A stretch of DNA of 64,000 bases from Eremomyces bilateralis CBS 781.70 (Eukaryota; Ascomycota; Dothideomycetes; Eremomycetales; Eremomycetaceae). The notes beneath the pieces are model-generated. The model made no database searches. It was not told the DNA's origin and saw only the letters and a program-made list of their open reading frames with translations. Below are positions 9,673 through 21,579 of the stretch, in pieces (the stretch's first letter is position 1; each line of letters begins with the position of its first letter). Made by a program: the position numbers and the translations under genes. The stretch is from assembly GCF_010015585.1 (NCBI RefSeq), contig NW_022985067.1, forward strand, positions 880,210 to 944,209. The letters run 5' to 3'.

Positions 9673-12549
9673 TCACTCCTTCCCTCCCCTCTTCTTCACC
9701 GCCCTCATCCCCGCAATACACCCATCCCGCCCCACCCGCCTCCCCACCTCCACTACCACCATCCGCGTAAAGTCCCGACTCAACCAATACGAGCTATGCG
9801 CCCCCAGCATCGTCAGATACTTAATCTCCAGCGCACCGCCGCCATACCGCAGGAAAAAGTCCACCTGCCCGTTGTCGTTGAGCAGGTACGCCCGCTTCTC
9901 CGCGATCTCCTCCCGCGTGAAATTATGCGTTTCGAGCTCAACGGTTGATGGTAAGCGTGTCATATGGCCGGGGTGTGGCATGGTTGGGAGTGGGACGGTG
10001 GAGTTCGCCGCACGGGAGAAGAGCCCACCGCGAGAGCTGGGGATCCAGGCGGGTTTGAGCGAGGCAGCGTACGCGGTGTCGACGGCGGCGTTGACCTTGT
10101 ACGCGACGGGGTCGTAGGGGTTGACGATGTTGTAGACGTTATCGACGGCGAGGCAGCCGTACTGCCCCTCGTGGCCGGCGACGCCGGGCGCGAGGGCGTC
10201 GGCGGGGTCGGCGCCAGGTTTGCGGCGGTCGGCGCGGGGGAGGAGGGTCCCACGTTTGAGGAGGAGGAAGAAGCCGATGGGGGATCCAGCGGTGAAGAGG
10301 GAGGTGGTGTTGAAGAGGAAGTGGGTGGTGGGGAGGTCGGAGACGGGGGTAGACGGGTCACCGTAGGAGGGGGGAACATGGGTGGGTTGGGTGGAGAGGA
10401 TGTCGGTAGCCATGACGCTGCCGAGGGAGTGGGCGATGAGGTGGACGCGGCCGTAGAATTGGAAGCCGGGGTTGTTGGCGCACCAGAGGCGGTAGATGCG
10501 GTTGGCTTCGGCGATGCAGACGCGGACCATTTTGGGGTTGTGCTCGGGGGACATGTAGTAGGGAATGTCGAGCATGACGTCGGAGACGATGTCGCGGACC
10601 GCGGGGAGGGAGTCGGGAGTGATGTCTTTCAGGGTGAATTGGTTGAGTGCCGGATCTTCGTTTTCATCGCGGTATCCGCCGTCTTCGAAGGATAAGCCCA
10701 GTCGCCAGTTAACCTACGAATCGTTAGTGTCGAATAGATGCAGAGTATGAATGACAGAACTTACAGGTAAAAGCATAATCCCCCCCATGTCCTCCCGCAA
10801 GTTTGTCTTGACAGTATCAATGCCAAGCTCGACATTAATCTCCCGTCTGAAAGCGTTCATCGCATGAGTGAAATGAAAACTCTCCATCCGTTCCGACAAC
10901 TTCTGCCCAATCCCATGTATGACCAAAATGAGGTCCGTAACCTTGGGTCTTTCAGCTCTTGCTAGAGTCGGGTCAAGCAACTGCCTTTGGGATATCGGAG
11001 GGGCATTATGACCTTGTGCAGTCGAGACACCTTCGGCAGCGTGTACGGCTACCGGAGATTTCTTTGGAGGATGTAGCTTATCCCATACTTCTTGATTAAA
11101 GCCTCGAAGCACGGGAATTCCGATCTTGTGTCCTTTGCGAATGTAGCTGGCGTACGGTCGCCTCCCATAATATTCCGACGGCTGGAGACTCGGACGAAGA
11201 ATGTACGCGTCCTTCTCGTTTGCGTAGATAATGCCGGCACTGGCATAGTGCCGTACTCTGCCATCTTTACCGAAGGGGCTAGTTCCAGTGGCCTTGTTGT
11301 CTGGCCCATCCGGTCCATTCGAGATATCGATAAGCTCTCCAGCACCCGCAGCAGTTTCCGTCCGTTCTTTCTCGGGGTCAACCGCCTCCCGATCCAGCGG
11401 AGTAACGTCTTGCACCACCTCACCTCGCGCAGTCGTCGGCCGACTTTCAGGGACGGTCTTCTTTTCCGGCCAGAGTCTGTGGAGGATCTTCATTTCCCCA
11501 AGAGCACCTACTTCCACCGCACTGTTCAACTCGTCCCTCCAGGTCTCCGTCCACGGCTGCATCTGCAGGTATCCCAGCTCCAGCATGTTCGCGACTTCGG
11601 ACTCTACGGGGAGCATAGTGTCTCTGTAGAACCAGGTCCCGCGGATGACTGCGGCAATGTCCTGTACTGGAGACCAGTATATCGGCTCCATCTGCAGCCG
11701 AGGCATTATCACGCTATGCAGTCGAGATACCCCGACCGGGACCGTCGCAGTCGGACTGGATGAGGTGGGCTTTTGAGATGATGGCGAGGTTCCTGCCCTG
11801 CGATTCATCAGCATGTCTCGAGGTGGATCGTCGCTCCAATCGTAGCTATCCATCATCGTCAGCGCTGGTTTTCCTGGTTTCGGACCGTCACTTGATTCCG
11901 ACATCTGATTGATCTTCGTCCTCGAAGGAGCTCGGATGAACGGATTGCCGGTCGTGAGGGTGTTACCGGATGCTGCGGCCAAACCTGATGTCGGTGTCTG
12001 GCGAACCGGAAGGCTCTGGGAGTATTCCTCGCCGTTTCCGGTTTCCCGCTCTCGTCCGTCTCTATCCAACGCTTCGGTAACTGTACTGCGTCTCCCTGAC
12101 CGATTTCTATCCGGGTCCACGCCCGAAACACCTCTTGACTCTTCCCACGACCACCTCTTCCGCTGCACATCCCCGACCTGGCCCATCGCCCTCCCACTCC
12201 GTGACCCCGCCCTCGACTCCCCTTCCTCCATATCCTTCGACCTGCTCTTCTCGCTCTGCAGATTCTCCTGATATTTCAGCACCTTCTGCCGGAGGTCTAG
12301 CCAGGTTTTCTCCAGCATATGGTTGTCGTATATGGAAAAAGGGCGAGGCGGCTGCTTCGCTGCTGCTGCGGGACCGATCATCTGGGGGGGAAGAGGGGAG
12401 AGAGGGTCGTCGATGGCGAGGGGGGAGGTATAGAAGAACCGCGCTTCTACTGTAGGAGCCCGATCCATTACTCGTGCGTTCTCTCGAGCGTACGAGCTAC
12501 GGACTCGAGCTAGGTCGCCTTGTTCGTCGGGTAAGTTTGCTCGACTCAT
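9673..12549 (-). CDS. DDHD-domain phospholipase (PA-PLA1 type, Ddl1-like)
   Basis: Two exons, 12549-10765 and 10713-9673, joined by a 51-nt intron, encode 941 residues. The start chosen is ATG 12549 (MSRANLPDEQ); an ATG further upstream at 12657 in the same frame has a poor context. The first 450 residues are low-complexity and charged. A conserved region follows (PRLQMEPIYWSPVQDIAAVIRGTWF cut short here: PIYWSPV and RGTWF). Then come LILVIHGIGQ and the lipase elbow AHSLGS near residue 691, whose Ser is the expected nucleophile. The C-terminal DDHD block shows FNTTSLFTAGSPIGFFL, NPYDPVAYK, and final DFFL, LGAHSSYW and SRDF. The family cleaves phosphatidic acid or other phospholipids and in yeast (YOR022C) acts on mitochondrial lipids. 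It is divergent to the 13160 gene. Confidence 0.9.
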
Positions 12550-13159
12550 CTTGAGACGCGACAGTGGTGCTAGAAGAAGGGTTAGTGTACACCGAATGAG
12601 ATATGGACCGGGATATCTTGTGTAAGCGCATACATCACGATAAGTTCCTGGCGGCAATGGTGTATGGAATGCGTTTGCCTAGGTGTTGATAGCTACCTCG
12701 ATGTATCTGTCATAACAAGTTCCGCAAGATTGGAAATACTGTCCGTGCGAAACGGCAAGGAAAGTCACCCTGGACACCCCCGAAAGCAGGCCCATGGCAA
12801 AGATCGTAAACTTTCAATCAGACCTATACCTGAGTGAATTTATACATATTTGTTACTGACGAATGCCGGCAGCAGGATGTTGGAGTTGAACCAAACATTC
12901 AGGCAGAGCATCCGTTGAAACCTGGTGACGTCGACTTTCCGCCTTAAAGCCTCAGGAATCCATTCTTCTTCGATCACAGCAAGCTTCGTGACCTTCGTCA
13001 GATGTTTCTGTCATGATTCACACTCACTTCTCACATCCCTCAAAGCTCAAGCTCCAATTCGCTTAAGGAACAATCGACAAGCAACCAGAGCATGCATGAG
13101 CTCCATGATTAAGAACTAAAACCTCTCCCAACCTTCCCATCCCCACCACCATCACCACC
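12550..13159. promoter_or_regulatory. Divergent promoter region of the DDHD gene and the 13160 gene
   Basis: 610 bases between two opposed starts. The 13160 side ends in a pyrimidine-rich leader with CCACCATCACCACCATGG around the ATG, a strong initiation context. No repeats or RNA gene seen. Confidence 0.5.
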
Positions 13160-14257
13160 ATGGTCCTCGCCGACCTCTCCCCCCCCGACTCGCTCGGCAA
13201 CGACACCTACACCTCCACCCCCTCCAACGACCCCCTCACCGGCCCCCTCTTCCACTATGACCCCAACAGCCTCCCCATCGTCTTCCCCGTCCTCGGCCCC
13301 CTCCTAGGCTTCACCCACGCCCGCAAACTCGCCCACGTCGACGCCGAACTCACCAAGTTCGCCCAACAGATCGCTCGGCCCCTCACCCCCACCGAGTCCC
13401 AGATCCTTGCCTCCGCCACCGCCACCAAAGTCACCTACCCCTCCTGGGTCGAGCCGCCGCTGCTGGCCTTCGCGTTGCGCCGCCACCTCGCGCTCGAGCG
13501 GGCGAAGGGGGAGTTCAGTCTGGTGTTCATGAACGCGAAGGTGGAGCAATGTACGCCGGCAAAGTTCGGGATGCGGGAGACGCCGTTGTTGCGGGCGCTG
13601 TTCGCGAGCGCACGGGTGGCGCCGACGACGTTCGCGTGGTTGGTGGGGGCGCGGTTTATTGCGTCGACGATGCATGTGTCGGCGTTTGCGCAGACGGTGT
13701 TGAATAATACGGAGTTGGACGGGTTAAGGAAGGCGCTGCGGAGGGCGCAGGGGGAGATGCGGGGGGGTCAGGGGCAGGGGGAGCGGAGTCAGGGGGTATT
13801 TGGCGGGAGGATGGCGGGCGGTGATGCGCCACGACGGACGGCGGGCGACGAGGGCGGCTCGACAGCGGGATGGGGCGATGCAGCTCCTCCGCGCGACGAT
13901 CCGAGACCGGGCGATGAGGTGTATAACGCGAAGAACGACACGGCGTGGGGGATGGGTTCGTCTAGCAACGACGTCGACGATGCGTCGCCGACCGCCGGAG
14001 CGCCGCCGGAGTCGTCGTGGGAGCGGATCCGGCGGGAGACGCAGGCGGAGCAGCAGGGCGGGCGGAGAGGAGGGACGCCGGGGCCGCCGCGGTGGGCACG
14101 GAGACCGCAGGGGGGCGAGAATAACGAAAGGAACGGGGATGATGGGGATATGTTTGGCTTTTCGCGGGCGGAGGAGGAGGCGCAGTTGGCGAAGGGGGAG
14201 GCACAGCGGGATTTTGACACGCGTATGGAGAGAGAGCGGCAAGGGAAGGATTTTTGA
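13160..14257 (+). CDS. Fungal protein of unknown function with hydrophobic segments
   Basis: A single exon encodes 365 residues from an ATG in excellent context. Residues 1-190 look folded: a hydrophobic stretch at about 36-52 (LPIVFPVLGPLLGF), a helical middle, and a second hydrophobic stretch near 155-172 (TTFAWLVGARFIASTM). Residues 190-365 are low-complexity, rich in Gly, Arg, Asp and Pro, and end in a charged helix (EEEAQLAKGEAQRDFD). GC content is very high, which is why long open frames also appear on the other strand. I do not recognise the family. The layout would fit a membrane-associated protein with a disordered cytosolic tail. Its stop is 121 bases from the stop of the convergent inhibitor gene. 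Confidence 0.7.
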   Translation: MVLADLSPPDSLGNDTYTSTPSNDPLTGPLFHYDPNSLPIVFPVLGPLLGFTHARKLAHVDAELTKFAQQIARPLTPTESQILASATATKVTYPSWVEPPLLAFALRRHLALERAKGEFSLVFMNAKVEQCTPAKFGMRETPLLRALFASARVAPTTFAWLVGARFIASTMHVSAFAQTVLNNTELDGLRKALRRAQGEMRGGQGQGERSQGVFGGRMAGGDAPRRTAGDEGGSTAGWGDAAPPRDDPRPGDEVYNAKNDTAWGMGSSSNDVDDASPTAGAPPESSWERIRRETQAEQQGGRRGGTPGPPRWARRPQGGENNERNGDDGDMFGFSRAEEEAQLAKGEAQRDFDTRMERERQGKDF

Positions 14258-14378
14258 AGAGGATTGCATGAGGTCGTGTATAACATTGTTCGGGTATTAT
14301 CTCGGAAATGGGCTATAGAATGGGCCTTAGGGGCACGTTCTCTGTACTATCTCCGTACATATGGGTTGAAATAGAGGC

Positions 14379-14746
14379 CTAGCCATGTGTGACTTTGTTG
14401 ACCGTGCCATCGTCGGCGACGTGGATGTTCAGCCTATTGTATTCGCGTTAGTTATGCTTAACGTTTTGGAGGCCTGGGAGATGGATACCTGTCAGGTTTG
14501 TGGTCCATGGTCATCATATCCCCCTCCTTGACGACCCGGTGCTCGGAAGGGAGGTCTTTCTTTGCGAAGAACTGTCCCTCACATCAGTATCAGCACGTCG
14601 AAGCAGTATGTCATCGACGCAGGATCATGGGGACAACATACAATCTCGTTCGACTCCTCCCCGATCTTCTTCCCCATGAGTTTATGGTTCCATTCCTCGG
14701 TCTTGTCCTTGGACGAGGTGGTGAGGCCTGGGACGACGAGTGGCAT
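14379..14746 (-). CDS. Small protease inhibitor of family I78
   Basis: Three short exons (14746-14642, 14571-14489, 14433-14379) encode 80 residues and splice in phase. The protein contains the signature of MEROPS family I78, to which the Aspergillus elastase inhibitor AFUEI and a Pleurotus proteinase A inhibitor belong. Visible parts are W20 with HKLMGKKIGEES, then FFAKKDLPSEHRVV, then MTMDHKPDRLNIHV and a final TVNKVTHG. These small inhibitors block serine proteases by presenting an exposed loop. From ATG 14746 there is no signal peptide, so a cytosolic role against the cell's own proteases is as likely as secretion. The frame is open upstream to 14905 but that extension looks like leader. 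The gene is too short and too split to appear as one frame. Confidence 0.85.
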
Positions 14747-15710
14747 CGTGGAATAGGAGGATGCAGGTAGTAGTACGAGTGGGCTGGTTGCTGGCGATGA
14801 TCTGATCAGAGAAGATGGGTTTTGCAAGGCGATTTGGCATGCAAGTACGGCAGAGAGAATAGAGGACGAGCAAGATTGAACGGCGATGATGCGGTTTATA
14901 TACATCGCAAGTCCACGTATATGCTGCGTACCACTTCATTCACAGCTTTCAGTTGCTGCTGAAGCGGGAGGGATGGTGGTTACGTCACCACCACCATGGC
15001 TAGGATCGGTACTGCTACCCGACTGGACTCGCCAGGCTTATTTTGGCCTGGATTGGATTAAGATCAATTCCGGAGCTTCAGCCAATGGACGAGAGTATGA
15101 TCCTTCTATGTATGGCAGTGTCTGGGTGCTGGAAGACGAAGATCTTGAGAAGGCGTGGTCGATAGCGAGACATCATTACTCATTAGGGATCATATCAAGA
15201 GTATCGAAACGAGGGGAGATTCAGTGCTCATACTACGTAGTACAAACTTGCTTACTGTAAGGTAATTAATACGGAGTACATCTGAGATACTCCCTGTGAG
15301 GGAAACGTGGTGGCCCAACGGGACTGATCCGATTGTCGCATCATTGTGGCTGAGCATCCCTGAATCCAGAGAACCATATGTATGGAGTATGGATACAGAG
15401 TATCTCCGATTCACCGCAGATCTCACTTTAATATCCTCCAACGCTTGGACACATATTGCTTGTACACATATTGCTTGTACAACCCAGAAAGTGAGAATCA
15501 TCTGGTATTAACGATTTCTCCCATTGCTTAGACGGTGAAAGACCCGACAACTCCTCACCATGGCTTTCCTCCAGACATCAACACCCTCAATATCATGACC
15601 TACTCTCATGTTAATGTCCCTTGCAGTTGTGCATGCATCTCGCTATCCACCCGACTCTAGATTCCAAAAGATGCTCCTCCGCGGGGCCCATATAGCTGAG
15701 AGACGGGATT
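14747..15710. other. Intergenic region with promoters of the inhibitor and the sorting nexin
   Basis: About 960 bases without a supported gene. It contains a perfect 12-nt palindrome TACTACGTAGTA at 15231-15242, several TACGGAGTA-like words between 15230 and 15410, and an exact 15-nt tandem duplication (ACACATATTGCTTGT) at 15449-15478. Open frames here overlap and show no domains. Confidence 0.5.
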
Positions 15711-18700
15711 ATGGAACTTCGTAGACGCCATGTCATCCTAGCCGTCCTTGCTGTCTTTATCGCATGGGGATATGCTACCCACTGGGTTCCCTCCATCCGA
15801 TGGATCCCATACGCCTTCGTGTCCGGCGTTGTCGCAACGGTCGCAATATCCCTCTGGCTCATCCTCACCACGGCTCGGAGAAAACGAGCCCTCCAACGAC
15901 CACGAACTCAGAAAGAAGACCGCATCGCGTTCATCGCTCCCCAAACCTGGCAGCTCGAAACCGCCGCGCAACGTCGCCATCTCCTCTACCGCCGCGATCC
16001 CATCTACCCCCCCTCCTCCGAGGTCTCCCAAGCCGCCGACCGCCTCCTCAACCTCATCCTCCGCGACTTCGTGCAATCCTGGTACTCCAAGATCAGCCCG
16101 CGCCCCACCTTCACCAACGAAGTCGACCGCGCCATCCGCACCGCCCTGAAGAACATCCTCGACCGCGTCCTTGCGCTCGACCTCGTCGACATCGTTGTCT
16201 CGCGCCTCATCCCCATCGTCACCGAGCATCTGCGCGACTTCGACGAGGCCGAGCGCGCGGTGCGGGGAAGGAAGTTGAGCCGCAGCGTCACCGAATCCGA
16301 GGAGCTGGATCTGGCCATTGCGGCGAAGTTTCGGGAGGGCAAGCTGCATGCAGCGGCGAGTTTGGCATATGCGAACCCGAAGACCGCGCAGCAGCAGCAT
16401 CTGAGAGGGATCGTGACACGGTGTCTGACCCTGCTGCTCCCGGAGGACATGACTAAGAGCGCGTCGGTCGTGGTGCTGGTGAAGGAGATTGTATCGTGTG
16501 CGGTGCTCTATCCCGTGACGCAGGCGCTGATCGACCCGGATACATGGAATAAATTGCTGGAGGGATATGGGCGCGCATTTCTTCAAGAGCGGAAGACGGT
16601 CCGAAAGTTACGGGCTGCCCTCGACGAGCACGCTCCGCCGTCCCCAAAGTCAGGTAAACCCGCTGTTTTCCCGAAGCTGTCCGCGAATGATAGCGAGCGG
16701 CGGTTCGAGCGATTCATCCGAGCGGTCCGGAAATGCAACAATCTCTCGGACGCGCGTCGGTTCCGGAGCGAGGTGGCCAGCCAACTATGGAAAGAGTCCA
16801 ACGAGGAAGGGCAGGATCCGCTGTACCTGCGACGGCTGGAAACGGGGAAGCGCATGCTGGATCAGAAGATCGCGAGTCTGGGCGCGGGGGCGTTCGGGAA
16901 GCCGAAGTTGTCGTTGCAGCCGCCGGGGCAGGCGACGCCGTCGTCAACGCTGGAAAACGCCGCGTTGCGGGAGGTGTTGTATAACGCCTCGGGGCTATCG
17001 TGCTTCATGGAGTATATGGAGCGACTGGGCCTTATCCGCCTCGTGCAGTTCTGGATCGTCGTCGATGGGTTCCGCAACCCGCTCGAAGTCGACACGGACG
17101 ACCCGTCGGAATACGTGGGCGGCGACGCATATTGGACCGAGTCCGACCGCACGGATCTGGCGCAGATCAACGGCGGGTATCTATCGAAGCCGGAATTGAA
17201 GGTCTCGCCAGTGGCGAAGGAAGCGGTGAAGTCGTTCCTAAGAGCCGGGAAAGAAGCGACTGGGGCACAATATCACGCGGCAAGACGGGCGGTCCTGGAG
17301 GCGCAGACGGCCGTGTACGAGGAGATGCAGGATGTGCACTTCCGGAACTTCAAGAAGACAGATCTCTGGTTCAAGCTTCTGGCATCGGAAGAACGAGAAG
17401 CGATCCCCGCTCCACCCAGCCCTACATCTTCCCTCGGCCAGGTGGAGGAGTTCAGAAAACATGCGGCTCCTAAACCTCGGAATGCCCGCCTGAGCACAAC
17501 CAACGCATTGAAGCCAACCGACCTCCGACGAGCGGTCGTCTCCGCGACGAATCTACGAGACGTAGCCCGATCCGAGAACGGGGACGAGTCTCCCCGACGA
17601 TCACTCGACGATTCCAACCGTGCACCCCTCTTCGACGACGAACCCAGCGCCGACCCCTTAGCTGACTCCGTCCAAAGCCTCGACTCCGACCCCGGCCCCG
17701 CAAAAAACGTGCAAGACCCCAAAGTCGTCGACGCCATGCAGACCGCGCTGAACCACATCCTCGAGGAACCACCCGACCCCGACTCGCTGTTCTCCGACCC
17801 CGCCGTCCGCTCCCCCCCCGACGCCGACTCGCTCCGCAGCTCGCTGGACATCCCGCGGGCCGGGTCTCCCGCGCTGAAAAAGGGGAAGCTCAGCATCGCG
17901 TCGCTGGGCCTCGTCGGCGGGCCGGCGAGCCGCGGCGTGTTCCACGACGACCTTTTCGGCGACGAACAGAAGTTCATCGAGGACGAACGGGAGGACAGCG
18001 ATGATATCAAGACGCCCGTGGAGGACGAGATCCACGAAGCGGCGCCGGGCGACCTCGGCCTCGCTGAGGCGATCGACGCGCTGACGGGGGACATCGAGAA
18101 GCTGGTGACGCAGGAGGCAATCGTGGATTCGCTGATGAAGAAGGCGGAGCTGACGAACAATGCGGCGGAGCTAAGGATCTTGCGGAAGTCGAAGACGAGC
18201 TTGCAGCGAGAGATTAGTCGGAAGGAGTTGCAGCGGCAGCAGTATATCGTGCAGGAGAGCGAGAGTAGTTTGTTTGGGCGGGCGACGATTTCGATTACGT
18301 CGATCATGGTGGGGCAGGAGCCGGATGGGAAGGAGTACGCTTTGTGTAAGTTTCCGGTTTTTATATTCGCGGTCGAACGGGAATTGACATATTTCAGATG
18401 TGATCGAAGTGCGGCGGGAAGCTGGCGAGCAGATGCCAGCGGCTGCATGGGTTGTCGCTCGGCGATATAGCGAGTTCCATGAACTGAACAAGCGACTCCG
18501 TGCTCGGTATTCGCAGGTGCGAAACCTGGAGTTCCCACGACGGCAGATGGTGTTGAAGCTGCAGAAAGACTTCCTACAGAAGCGGCGGATCCTCCTCGAG
18601 CGATATCTCCAAGTATGCTCATCACGCATTTCCACAATTATTCGAGACTCGCATACTGACGTTAACAGGAACTCCTCCTCATTCCCGCTATCTGCCGCAG

Positions 18701-19526
18701 CCGCGAACTCCGCGCGTTCCTCTCCCAAGCCTCTATCGCCCACCGCAACCCTCAAGACCCCCAAGCCGACACCCGCGACTTCGTCTCCCGCATCTACAAC
18801 TCCGTCACCGACGGCATGGAGGAGTTCCTCGGCAACATCCCCGTTCTCGACCAACTCTCTCTCGCCGGCCAAAACCTCATCAGCGCCGCCACCACACAGC
18901 TCGCCGCCTCCAACGCCGCCGCCCTCCCGCACCCACACAACAATCCTAACCCGAACGGCAACCTCCCCCCCGCTCTCACCTCCACTACCTCCCCCCTCAC
19001 TAACGACCCTCAAACCGCCGCCGAAGCCGAAGCCGAACTCCAAGCCTACGACTCCCGCGAGCTCCTCCCCCTCGTCAAACCCATCAGCGACCTCTTCCTC
19101 GAAGCCTTCGAGCTAAACCGCGAATCCAACTGGCTGCGCGGCCGCGCCGTCGTCGTCGTCCTGCACCAGCTCCTCGGCGGGACCGTCGAGCGGAAGGTGC
19201 GCGATGGATTCAAGGCGTCGACGTCCGCGGAGGCGATGGTAAGGTGGCTGGGGGTGGTGGAGGGCATGATGTGGCCCGGGGGGAAGGGGAGGGAGGCAGT
19301 AGTGAGGACGGAGGGGGAGCGGGCGGCGACGAGGGCGGAGGCGGGGGCGTTGTTGAGTGTGTTGGTGCCGGATTTGGTGGGGAGTGTGGTGGGGAGAGGG
19401 AATGCGCAGGGGGCGGGGAGGAGGGTGTTGGCGGTGTTGAATAATGAGAGGTTGAATGCACATTTGGTGTTTACGTTGTTGGATGAGGTGGTGCAGATTG
19501 TGTTTGGGGAGTCAGGGATACGGTAG
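15711..19526 (+). CDS. MDM1: Sorting nexin of the Mdm1/SNX13-SNX25 type (PXA-RGS-PX-nexin C)
   Basis: Three exons, 15711-18345, 18398-18612 and 18669-19526, give 1235 residues. Two hydrophobic helices at about residues 7-24 and 31-52 anchor the N-terminus. A PXA domain follows (about 100-290, with LLNLILRDFVQSWY and DIVVSRLIPIVTEHL). Then comes an RGS-like domain (about 420-560, LREVLYNASGLSCFMEYM, LVQFWIVVDGFRNPL). After an acidic, disordered linker lies the PX domain (about 857-985, with RRYSEFHELNKRL and FPRRQ, the phosphoinositide-binding strand). The C-terminal nexin domain ends the protein (WLRGRAVVVVLHQLLGGTVERKV). Yeast Mdm1 tethers the ER to the vacuole and lipid droplets through this layout, and the same is likely here. 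Yeast Mdm1 is about 1130 residues. The gene converges on GCV1 with 160 bases between stops. Confidence 0.92.
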
Positions 19527-19686
19527 TGGGGTGTTGGGTGGATGGCGGTATTGGTTTACTTAATGTCTATTGTTTGCATGTCAATGAAGCGTTCGGCGAT
19601 GTTGCACTTTATTGTCGAGAGCGGTCTATTGTGAATTTGTATATGAAAAGGGGTAGATATCCACATCTTCACCACTATTGTACAAC

Positions 19687-21142
19687 CTACGCCGGCGCCG
19701 CCCCCTTCCAATATCGACTCGGCACAAACGGCATCTTCGTCACCGTCGCCTTTCTCTCCTTCCCTCTCACCACCACCCCCACCTCCGTCCCCGCCTTGTG
19801 CAACCCACTCTTGACATACCCCATCGCGATATTCTTCCGCAAACTCGGACTCGGGCACCCCGACGTCACCACCCCCACCTTCTCCCCCCCTACCACGATC
19901 TCCGCCCCCGCCCGCGCCGGCGCCCCCTCCACAGTCAATCCTACCCGCCTCCTCGCCACCCCCGTCCCCCCATCCTTCTTCAGCTTCAACTGACCCAGAA
20001 TCGTGTCCGCGCCATGGAACCCGCCGTTCGCACGTCGGTCTTTCCCAATCACCCACCCCAGCCCCGCTTCCACTGGCGTCGTCGTCTCGTCGAGGTCGTT
20101 TCCGTAAAGACACATCCCCGCTTCTAGGCGTAGGCTATCGCGCGCCGCGAGGCCGGCCAGGCGAAGCTGGTCGGGGCCGGCGTGCTGGAGGAGCGTGGAG
20201 GCGACCTCGTGTGGGTCGACCGCCGGAGGGAGGGAGAGCTCGAAGCCGTCTTCGCCGGTGTAGCCGCCTCTAGAAGCAAGGATGTTGCGGGCGACGTCGC
20301 CGTTGGGTAGCTGGATGCTGATCTCGACGCATTGGCCGAAGAGGACTTTTTGGAGCTCGACGGGATGATCGGGGGCGAGGAGGGAGGAGAGGATGGAGGA
20401 AGAGAGGGGACCTTGGAGGGCGAGGAGGCTGTTGTCAGGGAGGGGGGTCCAGGTCACTTCGGAGTGGCCGGCAGCGGTCCAGGCGTCGAGGTGAGTTTGG
20501 AGGTAGGCGGTGTCTTTTTCGCGGCAGCCGGCGTTGGTGACAACGTAGAAGAGCTCAGGGCGGAGTTTGGTGATGATCGTGTCATCGATGATGCCGCCGG
20601 TTTCGGGGTGGAGGAGACAGGAGAGGGTGGATTGGTTGGTGGGGAGAGTCGAGAGGGACGAGGGCGTGATGAGGGAGAGGAATCCTGCGGCGCCTGGTCC
20701 GGAGAAGTGGTGTTGCAGCCTGTGTATCTCTATTAGTTTCAGCTGGTAAAACAAACAACTCGGTAAGGATTGTCTAAAGAAAGAGGACTCCGAACATGTG
20801 GCTAACATCAAACAGACTGGCCTTCTCCCTCGTCCACAAATGCGATTGAACGATGCTCAAGTCCTTGTATTGAACCGGCATGGAATATCCGCTAAACGGG
20901 ACCATCTGTCCCCCATTTGCGACATGAAGGTCATAGAGCCGGGTCTTCTTCAAATTCGGATCCGTGGCGGACGACGCCCATCTGGTCTGGACAGCAGCAC
21001 AGGACGGTACAGCGGGATGCGGTGACGTCGGTAGCCGATTGCGAAGCAGTGAAGTAGGTTTCACGGTACGTGATTGAACCGAATACTGCTGGGCAGCTCG
21101 AGCAATTGCCCGAACACCTAATACGACTCTTCGAGATGCCAT
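19687..21142 (-). CDS. GCV1: Aminomethyltransferase, T-protein of the glycine cleavage system (mitochondrial)
   Basis: The T-protein takes the aminomethyl group from lipoylated H-protein, passes the one-carbon unit to tetrahydrofolate and releases ammonia in the mitochondrial matrix. Two exons, 21142-20796 and 20719-19687, encode 459 residues. Residues 1 to about 50 are Arg/Ser-rich and look like a presequence. The body shows [23 protein letters not shown], the SHM and HHFSGPGA start, then GGIIDDTII, the folate-site [13 protein letters not shown], and [16 protein letters not shown] followed by [10 protein letters not shown]; all are hallmarks of GcvT. The intron (20795-20720) must start at GTTCGG to keep phase, an unusual donor. 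The gene is divergent to PRP5 over 437 bases. Confidence 0.95.
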
Positions 21143-21579
21143 TGCTGCTCAATTGCTGTGTATAGAGCAGTTCGGGATGTTGAAGGTCGCAGAACGGGGT
21201 CTCGCGCGAGCCGTTGATATCATGATGACCCACCGCGGGATGACGACATGACTCATATAGTGGACTGGAGGCTTGGCAACTGACTCAGTGTTATAAGGCT
21301 GTAAGGCGCAAACATCCTACATAGGCCAGGCTGCGTGCATGAAACTTTAAACTTGACCAGACCCAGACTCACTTCGATACCTCACCCTCATGTCAAACTC
21401 ACTCCTCAACCGCCTTGAAACCCATTCGATATCGCACTATACTCTATCGGCCTGCTCGTAGCATTTAATACCTCCCACTCACCGGGCTCGATTACTCTAA
21501 CAAGTCATCTCTGGACACTACCTTTGCAACGGACTCAATACAGCAGTAATACTCACTCAGTCGGCCAGGCTCCCGAGCA
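21143..21579. promoter_or_regulatory. Divergent promoter region of GCV1 and PRP5
   Basis: 437 bases between two opposed starts. The PRP5 side has a pyrimidine-rich leader (CACCCTCATG, CTCACTCCTC around 21380-21420). No repeat or RNA gene recognised. Confidence 0.5.

Noticed and set aside
9964-10695. Forward Gly/Glu/Val-rich frame of 243 codons
   Set aside because: It is the antisense shadow of the GC-rich DDHD exon.
14886-15260. Forward frame of 124 codons
   Set aside because: It overlaps the leader of the I78 gene and has random composition.
18171-19043. Reverse Gly/Val-rich frame of 290 codons
   Set aside because: It is antisense to the PX and nexin parts of the Mdm1-type gene.
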